Source: Fervidobacterium pennivorans DSM 9078
Lineage (GTDB): Bacteria; Thermotogota; Thermotogae; Thermotogales; Fervidobacteriaceae
Assembly: GCF_000235405.2 (NCBI RefSeq)
Contig: NC_017095.1
Coordinates: 1,017,501 to 1,081,500, forward strand
DNA: 64,000 bases
Direction: 5' to 3'
Shown: piece after piece, positions 1-7,787 of the stretch
Numbering within the stretch: the first letter of the stretch is position 1
How the letters are laid out: every line of letters starts with the position of its first letter
Notes under the pieces: generated by a model
Seen by the model: only the letters and a program-made list of their open reading frames with translations
What the model was told of the DNA's origin: nothing
Databases searched by the model: none
Translations under genes and position numbers: made by a program

Positions 1-1
1 C

Positions 2-322
2 ATGTACGCATTTACCGATGAAAATATACTGGCTTCGATTAAATGGAAACAAAGCCAAGGAATAGATGTTCAAATTGTAACTGACAAATGGTTTTTAAGA
101 AGTCGCATATCGAAATATCTTCAAGGTAACTGCAAAATCATTAGTAGAACCATGTTACATCACAAATTTATTATAGTCGATGACGAACTATTTACAGGGT
201 CCACGAATTACACAGAAAGTGGCTTTCACAAAAACGTTGAGATGATTTGGAATACAAAAGACCGAAGGATTGTTAAGATGTATGAGCAAGTTTTCAAAGC
301 ATTGCTAAATGGGAGTTGGTAA
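2..322 (+). CDS. Phospholipase D-like protein, C-terminal part (5' end outside window)
   Basis: This is the tail of a phospholipase D/nuclease superfamily protein. The visible HKD motif is at about residues 54-71: H-x-K followed by four residues and D, then G-S-x-N, the signature that forms half of the phosphatidyl-enzyme active site. Full-length family members carry two such motifs or dimerise through one, so the first half may lie upstream of the window. The reading frame is open to base 2, so the ATG there is probably internal. It ends 6 bases before the next gene, which suggests cotranscription. Substrate (phospholipid or DNA) cannot be told from this fragment. Confidence 0.75.
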   Translation: MYAFTDENILASIKWKQSQGIDVQIVTDKWFLRSRISKYLQGNCKIISRTMLHHKFIIVDDELFTGSTNYTESGFHKNVEMIWNTKDRRIVKMYEQVFKALLNGSW

Positions 323-328
323 GAATAA

Positions 329-1330
329 ATGAACGGAAATACAACAAAGGTAATTAAAATTTCGGATTTGTATAACGATGATATCCAATATGCTTGCGAT
401 ATTCTCAAAAATGGTGGATTGGTAGCATTTCCTACCGAAACAGTCTATGGGCTTGGCGCCTGTGCATTAAATCCTGAGGCTGTTAAGAAGATATTCGAAG
501 TAAAAGGCAGGCCCCAGGATAATCCTTTGATAGTTCACCTTGCTTCATTCGAGCAAGTAAACGAAGTAGCTTATGTTGAGGAAAAGTATGTTAATGTAAT
601 CAAAAGACTAACCCCGGGACCTGTTACTTTTGTTCTTAAAAAAAAGTCAATTATTCCACCTGAAGTAACCGCTGGATTGGACACTGTAGGTGTACGTATT
701 CCTGCTCATCCCATTGCGCAACGATTGGCTCAATGTGCGGGACCAATAGCAGCACCCAGTGCAAATTTATCAGGCAAACCTAGTCCGACAGATGCAAAGA
801 GTGTAATAGAGGATCTATTTGGCCTTGTGGAATGTATTATCGATGCGGGAGAGAGCGCTTTTGGTATAGAATCAACTATCATCGACTTAACAAAAGAAAA
901 ACCACTTGTCCTTCGCCCTGGTCCTATCACTATCGAAGAGTTGAACGAGATATTCAAAGAATTTGGAGGGGTTGAATTCTATGTTCCGAAAGCTGATGAA
1001 AAGCCACTTGCACCTGGTATGAAATACCGGCATTACGCTCCAGAGAAAACATTAAAAATGGTTGAACCTGAGAAAATCCAGGAATATGCTAATAAAGATG
1101 TCTTAATTTTGTGTACTTTGGAAACTTGTGAGAAGTATCTAAAAGATGCCAAAAATATACATATAATTGGAGAATATGCAAGGCCGTACACTATCGCACA
1201 AAATCTCTACAAAAGTTTAAGACTTGTGGATAAGAGTCCTTATCCTGAGGCTGTAATTGAGAAATTGCCGGAAGAAGGCATATTTTTCTCGATAATGAAT
1301 AGGATTAAAAAAGCAGTTTCAAAGTTTTGA
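329..1330 (+). CDS. sua5: Threonylcarbamoyl-AMP synthase, Sua5 type
   Basis: Makes L-threonylcarbamoyladenylate from threonine, bicarbonate and ATP, the first step of the universal tRNA t6A37 modification. The YrdC/Sua5 catalytic domain fills roughly residues 15-205, with the PTETVYGLG strand (35-43), the K-G-R of the substrate loop (59-61) and P-S-A-N-L-S-G (143-149). After the typical [10 protein letters not shown] linker comes the C-terminal Sua5 domain, so this is the long, two-domain form (333 aa) rather than the short TsaC form. The start follows the upstream gene by only 6 bases and lies behind a GGGAG sequence. The other t6A genes (tsaB, D, E) are not in the window. Confidence 0.93.
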   Translation: MNGNTTKVIKISDLYNDDIQYACDILKNGGLVAFPTETVYGLGACALNPEAVKKIFEVKGRPQDNPLIVHLASFEQVNEVAYVEEKYVNVIKRLTPGPVTFVLKKKSIIPPEVTAGLDTVGVRIPAHPIAQRLAQCAGPIAAPSANLSGKPSPTDAKSVIEDLFGLVECIIDAGESAFGIESTIIDLTKEKPLVLRPGPITIEELNEIFKEFGGVEFYVPKADEKPLAPGMKYRHYAPEKTLKMVEPEKIQEYANKDVLILCTLETCEKYLKDAKNIHIIGEYARPYTIAQNLYKSLRLVDKSPYPEAVIEKLPEEGIFFSIMNRIKKAVSKF

Positions 1331-1370
1331 AAATCGGTTAGCGTCAAGTCTCGGTAGGAGGGAAAAAAGT

Positions 1371-1931
1371 ATGGCTGAATCTTTTGGAACACGAGAAAAT
1401 CTTTGGCATTCGACCACTGTTATAGCAGTTAGAAAAGATGGGAAAGTAGTAATGGCTGCTGATGGTCAAGTGACCTACGGAGCAACTGTAATGAAAGGCA
1501 CAGCTAAGAAAGTCAGAAAAATTGGAGATGGAAAAGTTCTTGCTGGATTTGCTGGTGCAGTCGCGGATGCAATGACATTACTCGAAAGGTTTGAAACAAA
1601 ATACCGTGAATGGAACGGAAACTTATTGAAAGCTGCTATCGAACTTGCAAAGGACTGGCGATTGGATCGAGCATTAAGAAGGTTAGAAGCAATGCTTATC
1701 GTAGCTGACAAAGAACATCTATTGATTCTTTCAGGAACTGGCGAAGTAATCCAGCCAGATGAAAATGTAGCTGCTATCGGTTCAGGAGGTCCCTACGCAT
1801 TAGCCGCGGCAAGAGCTCTACTTAGAAATACTCAACTTGATGCTCGAAAAGTTGCAGAAGAGGCTTTGAAAATTGCTAGTGAGATATGTATATATACGAA
1901 TGAAAATATAACAGTCGAAGAATTAGAGTAA
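1371..1931 (+). CDS. hslV: HslV (ClpQ) peptidase subunit
   Basis: Threonine peptidase that forms the double-hexamer core of the HslUV ATP-dependent protease. The catalytic N-terminal threonine should be T15 (or T16) in the H-S-T-T-V-I-A-V segment, so a 14-residue propeptide must be removed; this leader is longer than in many HslV proteins. The rest is canonical: AADGQVT near residue 30, GFAGAVADA near 60, and [15 protein letters not shown] near residues 136-150. Length of 186 aa fits the family. A GGAGG sequence precedes the ATG. The ATPase partner gene hslU is not adjacent: the next genes are DUF503 and yqeK-like. Confidence 0.95.
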   Translation: MAESFGTRENLWHSTTVIAVRKDGKVVMAADGQVTYGATVMKGTAKKVRKIGDGKVLAGFAGAVADAMTLLERFETKYREWNGNLLKAAIELAKDWRLDRALRRLEAMLIVADKEHLLILSGTGEVIQPDENVAAIGSGGPYALAAARALLRNTQLDARKVAEEALKIASEICIYTNENITVEELE

Positions 1932-1938
1932 CACTCCT

Positions 1939-2238
1939 TTGGACGTGATAGAACCTATGGTTGTTGCGTATGGGAACATACTTATTAGACTTTTTGGTGT
2001 TAATTCTCTAAAAGAAAAGCGTAGTATTGTGAGAAGCCTCGTAAACGATTTAAGAAAACAGTTCGAAATCTCTGTCATAGAATCGGGAAGACAAGATTCA
2101 AAAGACTACGTGCTTATAGGTATTGCTTTTGCAACACTTAACGAATCAGATGCTGAGGCAAAATTTGATACTATAGAAAACTATGTAGAAGGTCGATATA
2201 CTATAGAAGAATTCACCTATGATTACCATCATTTTTAA
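1939..2238 (+). CDS. DUF503 (YlxP-like) small protein
   Basis: Small protein of the DUF503/YlxP family, function unknown; in Firmicutes its homologue lies near translation and ribosome-maturation genes. The diagnostic segment is S-L-K-E-K-R-S-I-V-R-S-L near residue 24, followed by L-R-K-Q-F-x-I-S-V-I-E and a late T-I-E-N-Y-V-E helix. The start is uncertain. The longest frame begins with TTG at 1939 (99 aa), but an ATG at 1957 gives a 93-residue protein nearer the usual family length. Neither has a strong Shine-Dalgarno sequence. It follows hslV by 7 bases and is probably in the same transcript. Confidence 0.8.
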   Translation: MDVIEPMVVAYGNILIRLFGVNSLKEKRSIVRSLVNDLRKQFEISVIESGRQDSKDYVLIGIAFATLNESDAEAKFDTIENYVEGRYTIEEFTYDYHHF

Positions 2239-2276
2239 ACTCAAATACCAAAAGATGTAACCTGAGGAGGTAACCT

Positions 2277-2855
2277 ATGAACACTCTATTCATCATAGAA
2301 GAACTAAGAGCATTAGTTGACAAATTGGTAAAGCCTGAAAGAATAGAACACGTGAACGGAGTTGTTGAGTTTTGTCTCAAATTAGCAAGAAGGTATAACT
2401 TGGAAAGTGATAAATTAGAAATTATGGCACTTGCTCATGACCTTTTTAGAGATTTACCTGCTGAAAAGCTAAAAAAGATTGCCAGTAGCTATGGTATTAT
2501 CACGGAAGGTGTTTATGAAAAACGTCCTATCCTTTTACATGGACTAGTTGCTGCTGAGTTTCTAAAAAGAAAATACAAAATCGCTGACACAGATATGCTC
2601 TTAGGAGTTGCTTATCATACGTCAGGTCATCCAAATTTCGGACCATATGCAAAAGCCCTTGTGTTAGCTGATTCCCTGGAATTCACAAGGTATTATGAGA
2701 AAGTTAACCAACTTAGAGAAATAGCTTTTTACGATTTGAACATCGCCTATTTCGAAATAATTAAAAACAAAATCACTTATGCAGTGACTCATAACCTTTA
2801 TCTACTACCACTTACAATAGAAACATGGAATGAATTAGTTGAAGGGAAGGAGTGA
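2277..2855 (+). CDS. yqeK: YqeK-like HD-domain hydrolase
   Basis: HD-superfamily metal-dependent phosphohydrolase resembling YqeK, whose known members cleave Ap4A symmetrically to ADP. Putative metal ligands are visible: H25 of the first helix, the H54-D55 doublet in ALAHDLFRD, H88, H114 and the late D in VLADSLEF. Length 192 aa is normal for the family. A strong AGGAGG precedes the ATG with a 6-base gap. The following gene overlaps its stop codon. The arrangement of yqeK next to a membrane-anchored LCP-like gene recalls the yqeK-lytR order of Firmicutes. nadD and rsfS, the other members of that cluster, are not seen here. Confidence 0.8.
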   Translation: MNTLFIIEELRALVDKLVKPERIEHVNGVVEFCLKLARRYNLESDKLEIMALAHDLFRDLPAEKLKKIASSYGIITEGVYEKRPILLHGLVAAEFLKRKYKIADTDMLLGVAYHTSGHPNFGPYAKALVLADSLEFTRYYEKVNQLREIAFYDLNIAYFEIIKNKITYAVTHNLYLLPLTIETWNELVEGKE

Positions 2856-3595
2856 AAGTTCAAACTATGAGAACAAACAAAAGATATGTTGGTAAACAAA
2901 AAAGGCAAACAGAAGGAGCCTCTGCAAAAATTGCGTTGCTGGTTTTAGGTGTTATTCTTCTAGTTGCTGGTCTTTATTTTGGTATCAAAATCATGGCTGT
3001 AAGAAATTCCCCGGATTTTGATTTAAACAAGACTTCTGTATATTACTTTGTTTACCCGGTAAGCACGTCCAACATAGAGACAGTGGTGGGTAGACAAATC
3101 ACAAACAAGCTCTTTATAGTGAATGGTGAAAAAAGAACGATTTACGTAATTGACATCCCACCAACGATTTTTATCAATTCAAAGAAGTTAGATGCAACAA
3201 AAGCAAGTCCAAGGGATTTTCTGACGTATTTTATCGATTTGCTTGCTCTGAAACCAGACTACTCCTACGTTGTTTATCAAAAAGAAGAGTTTTTTAAGAA
3301 GCTGAAAGTAAGAGACATGAATCAATTAGTTGAAACCTACAGCAAACGTGGGCTAAAGTTTTTAGACTATTTATCTTTGCAAAGTCAAATAACGGCATTA
3401 CGTCCGGAATCTGCAATTACAGAAGCAGCACTTGCAAAATTTTACTATTCACTGGGAAGATTTAGTATTGAAAATGTCCAAATTCCATTGCTTACGACAA
3501 TGCCAATTAAGATTACAGTCGATGGAAACGTTTACTACAGGACCTACTTAGACGAAGAGAAACTAAATGAACTTGTAAGTATATTTAATAAATAA
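2852..3595 (+). CDS. Membrane-anchored protein, possibly a divergent LytR-CpsA-Psr relative
   Basis: Single-pass membrane protein with a short basic cytoplasmic N-terminus, one transmembrane helix at about residues 27-49 and a roughly 195-residue external domain. I do not see the arginine motifs typical of LytR-CpsA-Psr ligases. The suggestion of that family rests on its size, topology and position just after yqeK, the place lytR takes in Firmicutes. The GTG start at 2852 overlaps the upstream stop (GTGA); an alternative ATG lies at 2867. It could equally be a Thermotogales-specific envelope protein, and no catalytic function is assigned. Confidence 0.5.
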   Translation: MKVQTMRTNKRYVGKQKRQTEGASAKIALLVLGVILLVAGLYFGIKIMAVRNSPDFDLNKTSVYYFVYPVSTSNIETVVGRQITNKLFIVNGEKRTIYVIDIPPTIFINSKKLDATKASPRDFLTYFIDLLALKPDYSYVVYQKEEFFKKLKVRDMNQLVETYSKRGLKFLDYLSLQSQITALRPESAITEAALAKFYYSLGRFSIENVQIPLLTTMPIKITVDGNVYYRTYLDEEKLNELVSIFNK

Positions 3596-3639
3596 CTGCT
3601 TTCTTAAAACATTCAAAAAGCTTGAGAAGGAGGGTTAGT

Positions 3640-4092
3640 ATGAAAAAAGCGTTTCTTGTTGTATTTATGTTTTTCATGTTTTCCCTGGGTTTTTCTTTTG
3701 AATTGAACATAGGAACGTTTTATTCCTTCAATCAAAACTTTTTATTTGCGGTTGAGCTGAATTCCTTTTCGCAGCTAGTAAACGCTCCGAACACTACCAC
3801 CGGTTTTACCGCAATGGTTTTATCAAACCTTTCTGACAGCCTCCTTGGTATGTTTGGCGGTATCGCCAAATATGATATTCAACTCAACTTTGGGAAGGTC
3901 TCTCTTTACGGAGCTGGCGGAATGCTCTTTCCTTTGACAGGTTTTGGTTTTGAAAAGATAACAAGCATAGTTCGTGTTGGTGCAAAATATTACGCTGGAA
4001 ACTTTGTTTTTAATACTGGTATTTTTTCGTTCTATTTGTCGGATAATTCAAAAGTTGAAGGTGTTGAATTTCTTATCGGTTATACCTTTTAA
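3640..4092 (+). CDS. Small secreted, probable outer-membrane beta-barrel protein
   Basis: 150-residue protein with a classical signal peptide (M-K-K, then a hydrophobic run rich in F, M and V, ending near S-F-S-F). The mature part alternates aromatic and polar residues in short strands separated by glycines and ends in G-Y-T-F. A terminal phenylalanine is the usual BamA recognition signal of outer-membrane barrels. The ATG at 3640 is chosen because GAAGGAGG ends 8 bases before it; an upstream in-frame codon at 3622 has no such site. The predicted size would suit an eight-strand barrel. No family recognised. BamA itself is encoded later in this window. Confidence 0.6.
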   Translation: MKKAFLVVFMFFMFSLGFSFELNIGTFYSFNQNFLFAVELNSFSQLVNAPNTTTGFTAMVLSNLSDSLLGMFGGIAKYDIQLNFGKVSLYGAGGMLFPLTGFGFEKITSIVRVGAKYYAGNFVFNTGIFSFYLSDNSKVEGVEFLIGYTF

Positions 4093-4251
4093 CTACTGAT
4101 TTTCTGAGCATTTTTTCGTATGGTTTTTCATCCGTTGTTTTGCAAGAGTATGCACTTGAAATGAAGGCTTGAAAAGTAGAGATTATTCGTGTAGTATAAT
4201 TCACAGCTATCAGACCTTAACACTTCAAAAACTCCAAGGGAGGTATCACGT
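4093..4251 (+). promoter_or_regulatory. Upstream region of argF with a -10 element
   Basis: A TATAAT hexamer at 4195-4200 lies about 50 bases before the argF ATG. The nearest TTGAAA (4169-4174) is 20 bases away, too far for a standard -35, so the promoter may depend on its -10 region. The segment ATAATTCACA next to it resembles half of an arginine-repressor box, but I cannot confirm a full operator. Confidence 0.45.
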
Positions 4252-5193
4252 ATGGCAGTAAATATGAAAGGACGCTCCATTCTTTCACTGATGGACAACA
4301 CACCAGAGGAAATTCGTTACCTGCTCGACATTGCAAAACAAGTTAAAGCAGAAAGCAGAGCAGGAATTAGGCATCAGAGATTTGTGGGGAAAACTCTTGC
4401 GTTGATTTTTGAAAAAAGGTCAACAAGAACAAGGCTAGCATTTGAAACTGCTTTTGCAGAAGAAGGTGGGCACCCCATCTTCCTTTCCATCCAAGACATA
4501 CAACTAGGAGCTAAGGAATCCATCGAAGATACTGCGAGAGTCCTTGGTAGAATGGTTGATGCCATTGAATTCAGAGGTTTCAAACAAGAAACGGTTGAAA
4601 TTCTTGCAAAGTATTCAGGAGTTCCCGTTTACAATGGTTTAACTGACCTATTCCATCCCACTCAGGTTTTGGCAGACCTTCAAACTATAGAAGAAGAGTT
4701 CGGAAGACTAAAAGGAATTAAGCTTGTTTTCATGGGTGACGGAAGAAACAATATGGCAAACTCCCTCATGGTTGGAGCAGCAAAGATGGGCATGCACTAC
4801 GTTATTTGCTCACCAGAATCTCTCAGACCGGAAAAATGGCTTGTTGACGAATGTATGAAGTTTGCTAAAGAAAGTGGTGCAACAATCGAATTTACCGATA
4901 ATCCAGACGAAGCAGTAAAAGGTGCAGATGTTATCTACACAGATGTTTGGGCATCCATGGGTGAAGAGGACAAAGCAGCAGAAAGAAGAAAATTACTCCA
5001 GCCATACCAAGTTAATGAAGAACTAATGAGAAAAACAGGTAAGCCAGAGACAATCTTTATGCACTGTCTACCAGCTGTAAAAGGCGAAGAAGTTACATTT
5101 GAAGTAATCGAAGGAAAACAATCAAGAGTATGGGATGAAGCTGAGAACAGAAAACACACAATTAAGGCGATACTTATTGCCACATTGCTCTAA
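4252..5193 (+). CDS. argF: Ornithine carbamoyltransferase
   Basis: Transfers the carbamoyl group of carbamoyl phosphate to ornithine, giving citrulline in arginine synthesis. The carbamoyl-phosphate site S-T-R-T-R is at residues 57-61 and H-P-T-Q at 135-138. The ornithine-binding domain holds GDGRNNMANSLM (about 162-173) and the catalytic H-C-L-P-A at 271-275. Length 313 aa matches the family, and GGGAGG precedes the ATG. It stands alone with its own promoter region and ends at a strong terminator. No other arginine genes are adjacent. The HCLPAVKGEEVT segment separates it from aspartate carbamoyltransferase. Confidence 0.97.
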   Translation: MAVNMKGRSILSLMDNTPEEIRYLLDIAKQVKAESRAGIRHQRFVGKTLALIFEKRSTRTRLAFETAFAEEGGHPIFLSIQDIQLGAKESIEDTARVLGRMVDAIEFRGFKQETVEILAKYSGVPVYNGLTDLFHPTQVLADLQTIEEEFGRLKGIKLVFMGDGRNNMANSLMVGAAKMGMHYVICSPESLRPEKWLVDECMKFAKESGATIEFTDNPDEAVKGADVIYTDVWASMGEEDKAAERRKLLQPYQVNEELMRKTGKPETIFMHCLPAVKGEEVTFEVIEGKQSRVWDEAENRKHTIKAILIATLL

Positions 5194-5233
5194 TTATTGT
5201 TGTGCTGAATGACAATCTGAGATACTGCAAACA

Positions 5234-5267
5234 AAAGCGGTGGGAAACACCCACCGCTTTGTTTTTT
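5234..5267 (+). terminator. Rho-independent terminator of argF
   Basis: An 11-bp perfect stem (AAAGCGGTGGG at 5234-5244 with CCCACCGCTTT at 5250-5260), loop of 5, followed by GTTTTTT. The opposite strand has only a broken T tract, so it may serve the convergent minus-strand operon weakly as well. Confidence 0.9.
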
Positions 5268-5306
5268 AAACAAATGATTAGGATTTTTGCATGTTCTCCA
5301 TGTTCT

Positions 5307-7028
5307 CTACATTCTCTCTATTAGTTTGTACAATGTCTTCGCCGCAAGGTAAGTACCTTCTTTTTCGTATCCTTCTACCCCTAACATCGTTCTGATTTCA
5401 CCAACTTTTACTCCCGTTTCAAACATCTTTCTCAAGAACTTTTCTGCGATTTTGTGGTGTTCTTCTTTTCTCTGTACAGCACCAAATGGATTGGCGAAAT
5501 AGCTCTCCGTCATTCCTTCCTCGGATGTTGTTCCTTTCGACATCCTTTTACCTGCGGAAAAGACCTCTAATGCTTTTTCGACATCGTCAAAGAAGATTAT
5601 CCTTTCGTCATCACTATGCACTTCAGTGTAATTATTGGCATATAAAAAGAAATCGATGGGGGTTGGTGTAACTATCTCTCTATAATTGTTGAATGGAACA
5701 ATCACTCTTGCATTGATCTTGTCTGGGTTCATAAAAATACTTCTATCCATTGTATAGTAAGCGTATCCCGGTGGTAAATCGTCTAGTCTCACAAACGCAC
5801 CTGTTTCTGTTCCGTATGCAACTACCCTACCATTAAGTATGTCAAGTGAACCCATGTCGTCTATGATAACATCCACATACGCAACTTCTTCCAACCTATT
5901 CAGCGCATCCAAAGTTTCACTTTTCCCTGCCCCGCTGTCACCAACAAACATTGCAACCCCACTTTTACCATTTTTCAACACTATACGTGCCATAGACCCG
6001 TGGACTGGAAGCCGTCCTTGGTCTATCCTTATCAAGTTGTGAAGTGTAAGCATTGTTTTTTTCATGTATCCGAAATAGTCGTTTTCATCCAAGGCTGGAA
6101 TTACTCCTACGTAAAGCTCCCCATCCTTGAACACAACTCCGTTTTTCCATTCGGTCTTATAATCTGGAATTCTTTCAATAGGTAGCCCGAAAATCAAAAC
6201 CCCTGAGGTTTTCTTGCTTTTTATATCGACGATATTTGCAAATTGGAATAAGTTACCTAAACCTGCAGCATGCGACAGGTACTCTCTGTGCACAAAAACA
6301 TAAACTAACAGTTCGGCTACCAAGACTGGCACAAGAAACCATTCGCGTTCTTTGTTATCTAACTTTATTTGACTCAGAATCTCTTTTTCAACAACTGGTA
6401 GAACTCCCTTTCTTTTATTAGATTTTGTGTAGAAGATAACCGGCGGATCGAATATAGCACCCCAAACTGTTGGTATATTTGTAAATGATTGAAATCTCTC
6501 ATCGGGAATCTCTATATCATCAACCAAAAATGTAACCTGAGCACCACTCGGCAATTGCCTGATAATGTTTGTATCGTCTGGTGTGATGTTCTTCATAATT
6601 GTCCGATACAGATTCCTCACCAAATTCTTGAATTCCTCGGCAATTATAACAGCGGTAAAAAAAATGCTGTTTTTTCTTGCATTATCGATGGTGTACCTTT
6701 CCTTCTTAATCATAAATCTGTGCTTATTCCTCCAAAATGAGTAGAAAGATTCGACAAATTTTGCCAAATCATCCGGGTTCACGTAATTTATAATCGTTGT
6801 AATCTCGCGGATATTTCTCAAAGTCAACAAATGGAGGTATTCAATAAGGTGCTTAACATCGTAATTATCTCCTATGCGAAAAGCCTCCAATGTTCTCAAA
6901 AGCTGCGAATTCTTTTCTTTTAAAATGTCGATATACTCTCGAAGAAGAGATTCAAAGCCTGGGTTACTCAATATCTCGCTTGAGTCTGTGTAGACTATGG
7001 AACCATCGATAATCACACTTCTTCCCAT
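5307..7028 (-). CDS. HPr-kinase-like P-loop protein of unknown role
   Basis: 573-residue protein whose C-terminal half carries the HPr kinase/phosphorylase (PEPCK-like) nucleotide site: V-H-G at about 342-344, then the P-loop G-D-S-G-A-G-K-S (363-370) followed by E-T-L, the order seen in HprK. A possible Walker B stretch, V-I-I-D-D-M, follows. It is nearly twice the length of HprK; the first 330 residues are mainly helical and match nothing I know. Start: ATG at 7028 behind GGAGG, overlapping the Mini-III gene by 16 bases. As the last gene after the glp operon and mrnC it may link carbon status to other processes, but substrate and activity are unknown. Confidence 0.65.
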   Translation of the reverse strand: MGRSVIIDGSIVYTDSSEILSNPGFESLLREYIDILKEKNSQLLRTLEAFRIGDNYDVKHLIEYLHLLTLRNIREITTIINYVNPDDLAKFVESFYSFWRNKHRFMIKKERYTIDNARKNSIFFTAVIIAEEFKNLVRNLYRTIMKNITPDDTNIIRQLPSGAQVTFLVDDIEIPDERFQSFTNIPTVWGAIFDPPVIFYTKSNKRKGVLPVVEKEILSQIKLDNKEREWFLVPVLVAELLVYVFVHREYLSHAAGLGNLFQFANIVDIKSKKTSGVLIFGLPIERIPDYKTEWKNGVVFKDGELYVGVIPALDENDYFGYMKKTMLTLHNLIRIDQGRLPVHGSMARIVLKNGKSGVAMFVGDSGAGKSETLDALNRLEEVAYVDVIIDDMGSLDILNGRVVAYGTETGAFVRLDDLPPGYAYYTMDRSIFMNPDKINARVIVPFNNYREIVTPTPIDFFLYANNYTEVHSDDERIIFFDDVEKALEVFSAGKRMSKGTTSEEGMTESYFANPFGAVQRKEEHHKIAEKFLRKMFETGVKVGEIRTMLGVEGYEKEGTYLAAKTLYKLIERM

Positions 7029-7450
7029 CTTATTCCCTCCTTCAAAAGAAACGCCAAACGCCTTTTATCTGTAAGATAAAGATATCCAATCAATGCCTCA
7101 AAACCTGTGCTTTTGATATAAAGGCGATCATTACCATGCTTTCTAGCACTCTTACTGTTCATGCCACGTCGAACTATATCTTTTTCTTTTTCCGTTAGAA
7201 TAGGTAAAATCTTGTCCAACGCTTTACTCTGACCTTCGCGTGAAACGTAAGTATTAGAAAGTCGGTGCAACTCCCTTGCTTTAATATCTTTTAAAACGTA
7301 TAACTTAATATAAAGATTATAAACAGCATCTCCAAGATAAGCTAGTGCGTCGCTAGATAATTCTTCTACATTAACTGAAGGCTCTGGAAAAACCTCGAAC
7401 GCTTCAGGCTGCACTTGATTTTTCTCTTCTTTCCACATTTCTTGTGGCAA
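7013..7450 (-). CDS. mrnC: Mini-ribonuclease III
   Basis: RNase III-like enzyme without a double-stranded RNA-binding domain; in Bacillus it matures the 3' and 5' ends of 23S rRNA. The catalytic core motif is D-A-L-A-Y-L-G-D-A-V-Y near residues 34-44, with the acidic pair later in F-E-A-L-I-G-Y-L-Y. Length 145 aa is typical. The TTG at 7450 is preceded by AGGAG with a 9-base gap, making it the best start; an ATG at 7438 is the alternative. It overlaps the DUF1667 gene by 47 bases in another frame, an unusually long overlap that implies tight translational coupling with the oxidoreductase operon. Confidence 0.88.
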   Translation of the reverse strand: MPQEMWKEEKNQVQPEAFEVFPEPSVNVEELSSDALAYLGDAVYNLYIKLYVLKDIKARELHRLSNTYVSREGQSKALDKILPILTEKEKDIVRRGMNSKSARKHGNDRLYIKSTGFEALIGYLYLTDKRRLAFLLKEGIRWEEV

Positions 7451-7787
7451 CTATATCAGCTCCTGTATTAAGAACATCTTTAATAATTATGTCTCCAACT
7501 CTCACAGGCGCTTCAACTTTGGTATTTTTCAAGATATCCATTACTTGCATGATAACCCTTCTAGGAATAGGTTTATTTGTTTTTACCGATACCAAAGGCA
7601 TGTCACCATTCAAAACCAATACACTTGAAGTCAATATTCTTAAAGGTTCTACCATCTCTTGTTTACCGTATTCAATTCCACGTGGACATCTATTTCCAGA
7701 AACAGTAATTTCACCGTTATCTTCTTGTTTGACAATCAACCTACATCCCAGTGGACACATGATACAGACCATCTCTTCTACTTTCAT
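7404..7787 (-). CDS. DUF1667 protein of the glycerol-3-phosphate oxidoreductase operon
   Basis: 127-residue protein of family DUF1667, always found next to FAD oxidoreductases of the kind encoded upstream here. The N-terminus carries C-x2-C-x3-C and later C-P-R-G, four cysteines that could hold a metal or iron-sulfur centre (M-V-C-I-M-C-P-L-G-C and G-N-R-C-P-R-G). It probably serves as a small electron-carrying or assembly subunit of the GlpA-type dehydrogenase; that role is inferred from context. Its ATG overlaps the stop of the FAD gene by four bases (ATGA). Confidence 0.85.
   Translation of the reverse strand: MKVEEMVCIMCPLGCRLIVKQEDNGEITVSGNRCPRGIEYGKQEMVEPLRILTSSVLVLNGDMPLVSVKTNKPIPRRVIMQVMDILKNTKVEAPVRVGDIIIKDVLNTGADIVATRNVERREKSSAA

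Noticed and set aside
1-322. Whole phospholipase D gene
   Set aside because: Only the last ~106 residues are inside; the first ATG is probably internal.
4195-4215. Full arginine-repressor operator at argF
   Set aside because: Only one half resembles an ARG box; no second half in proper spacing.
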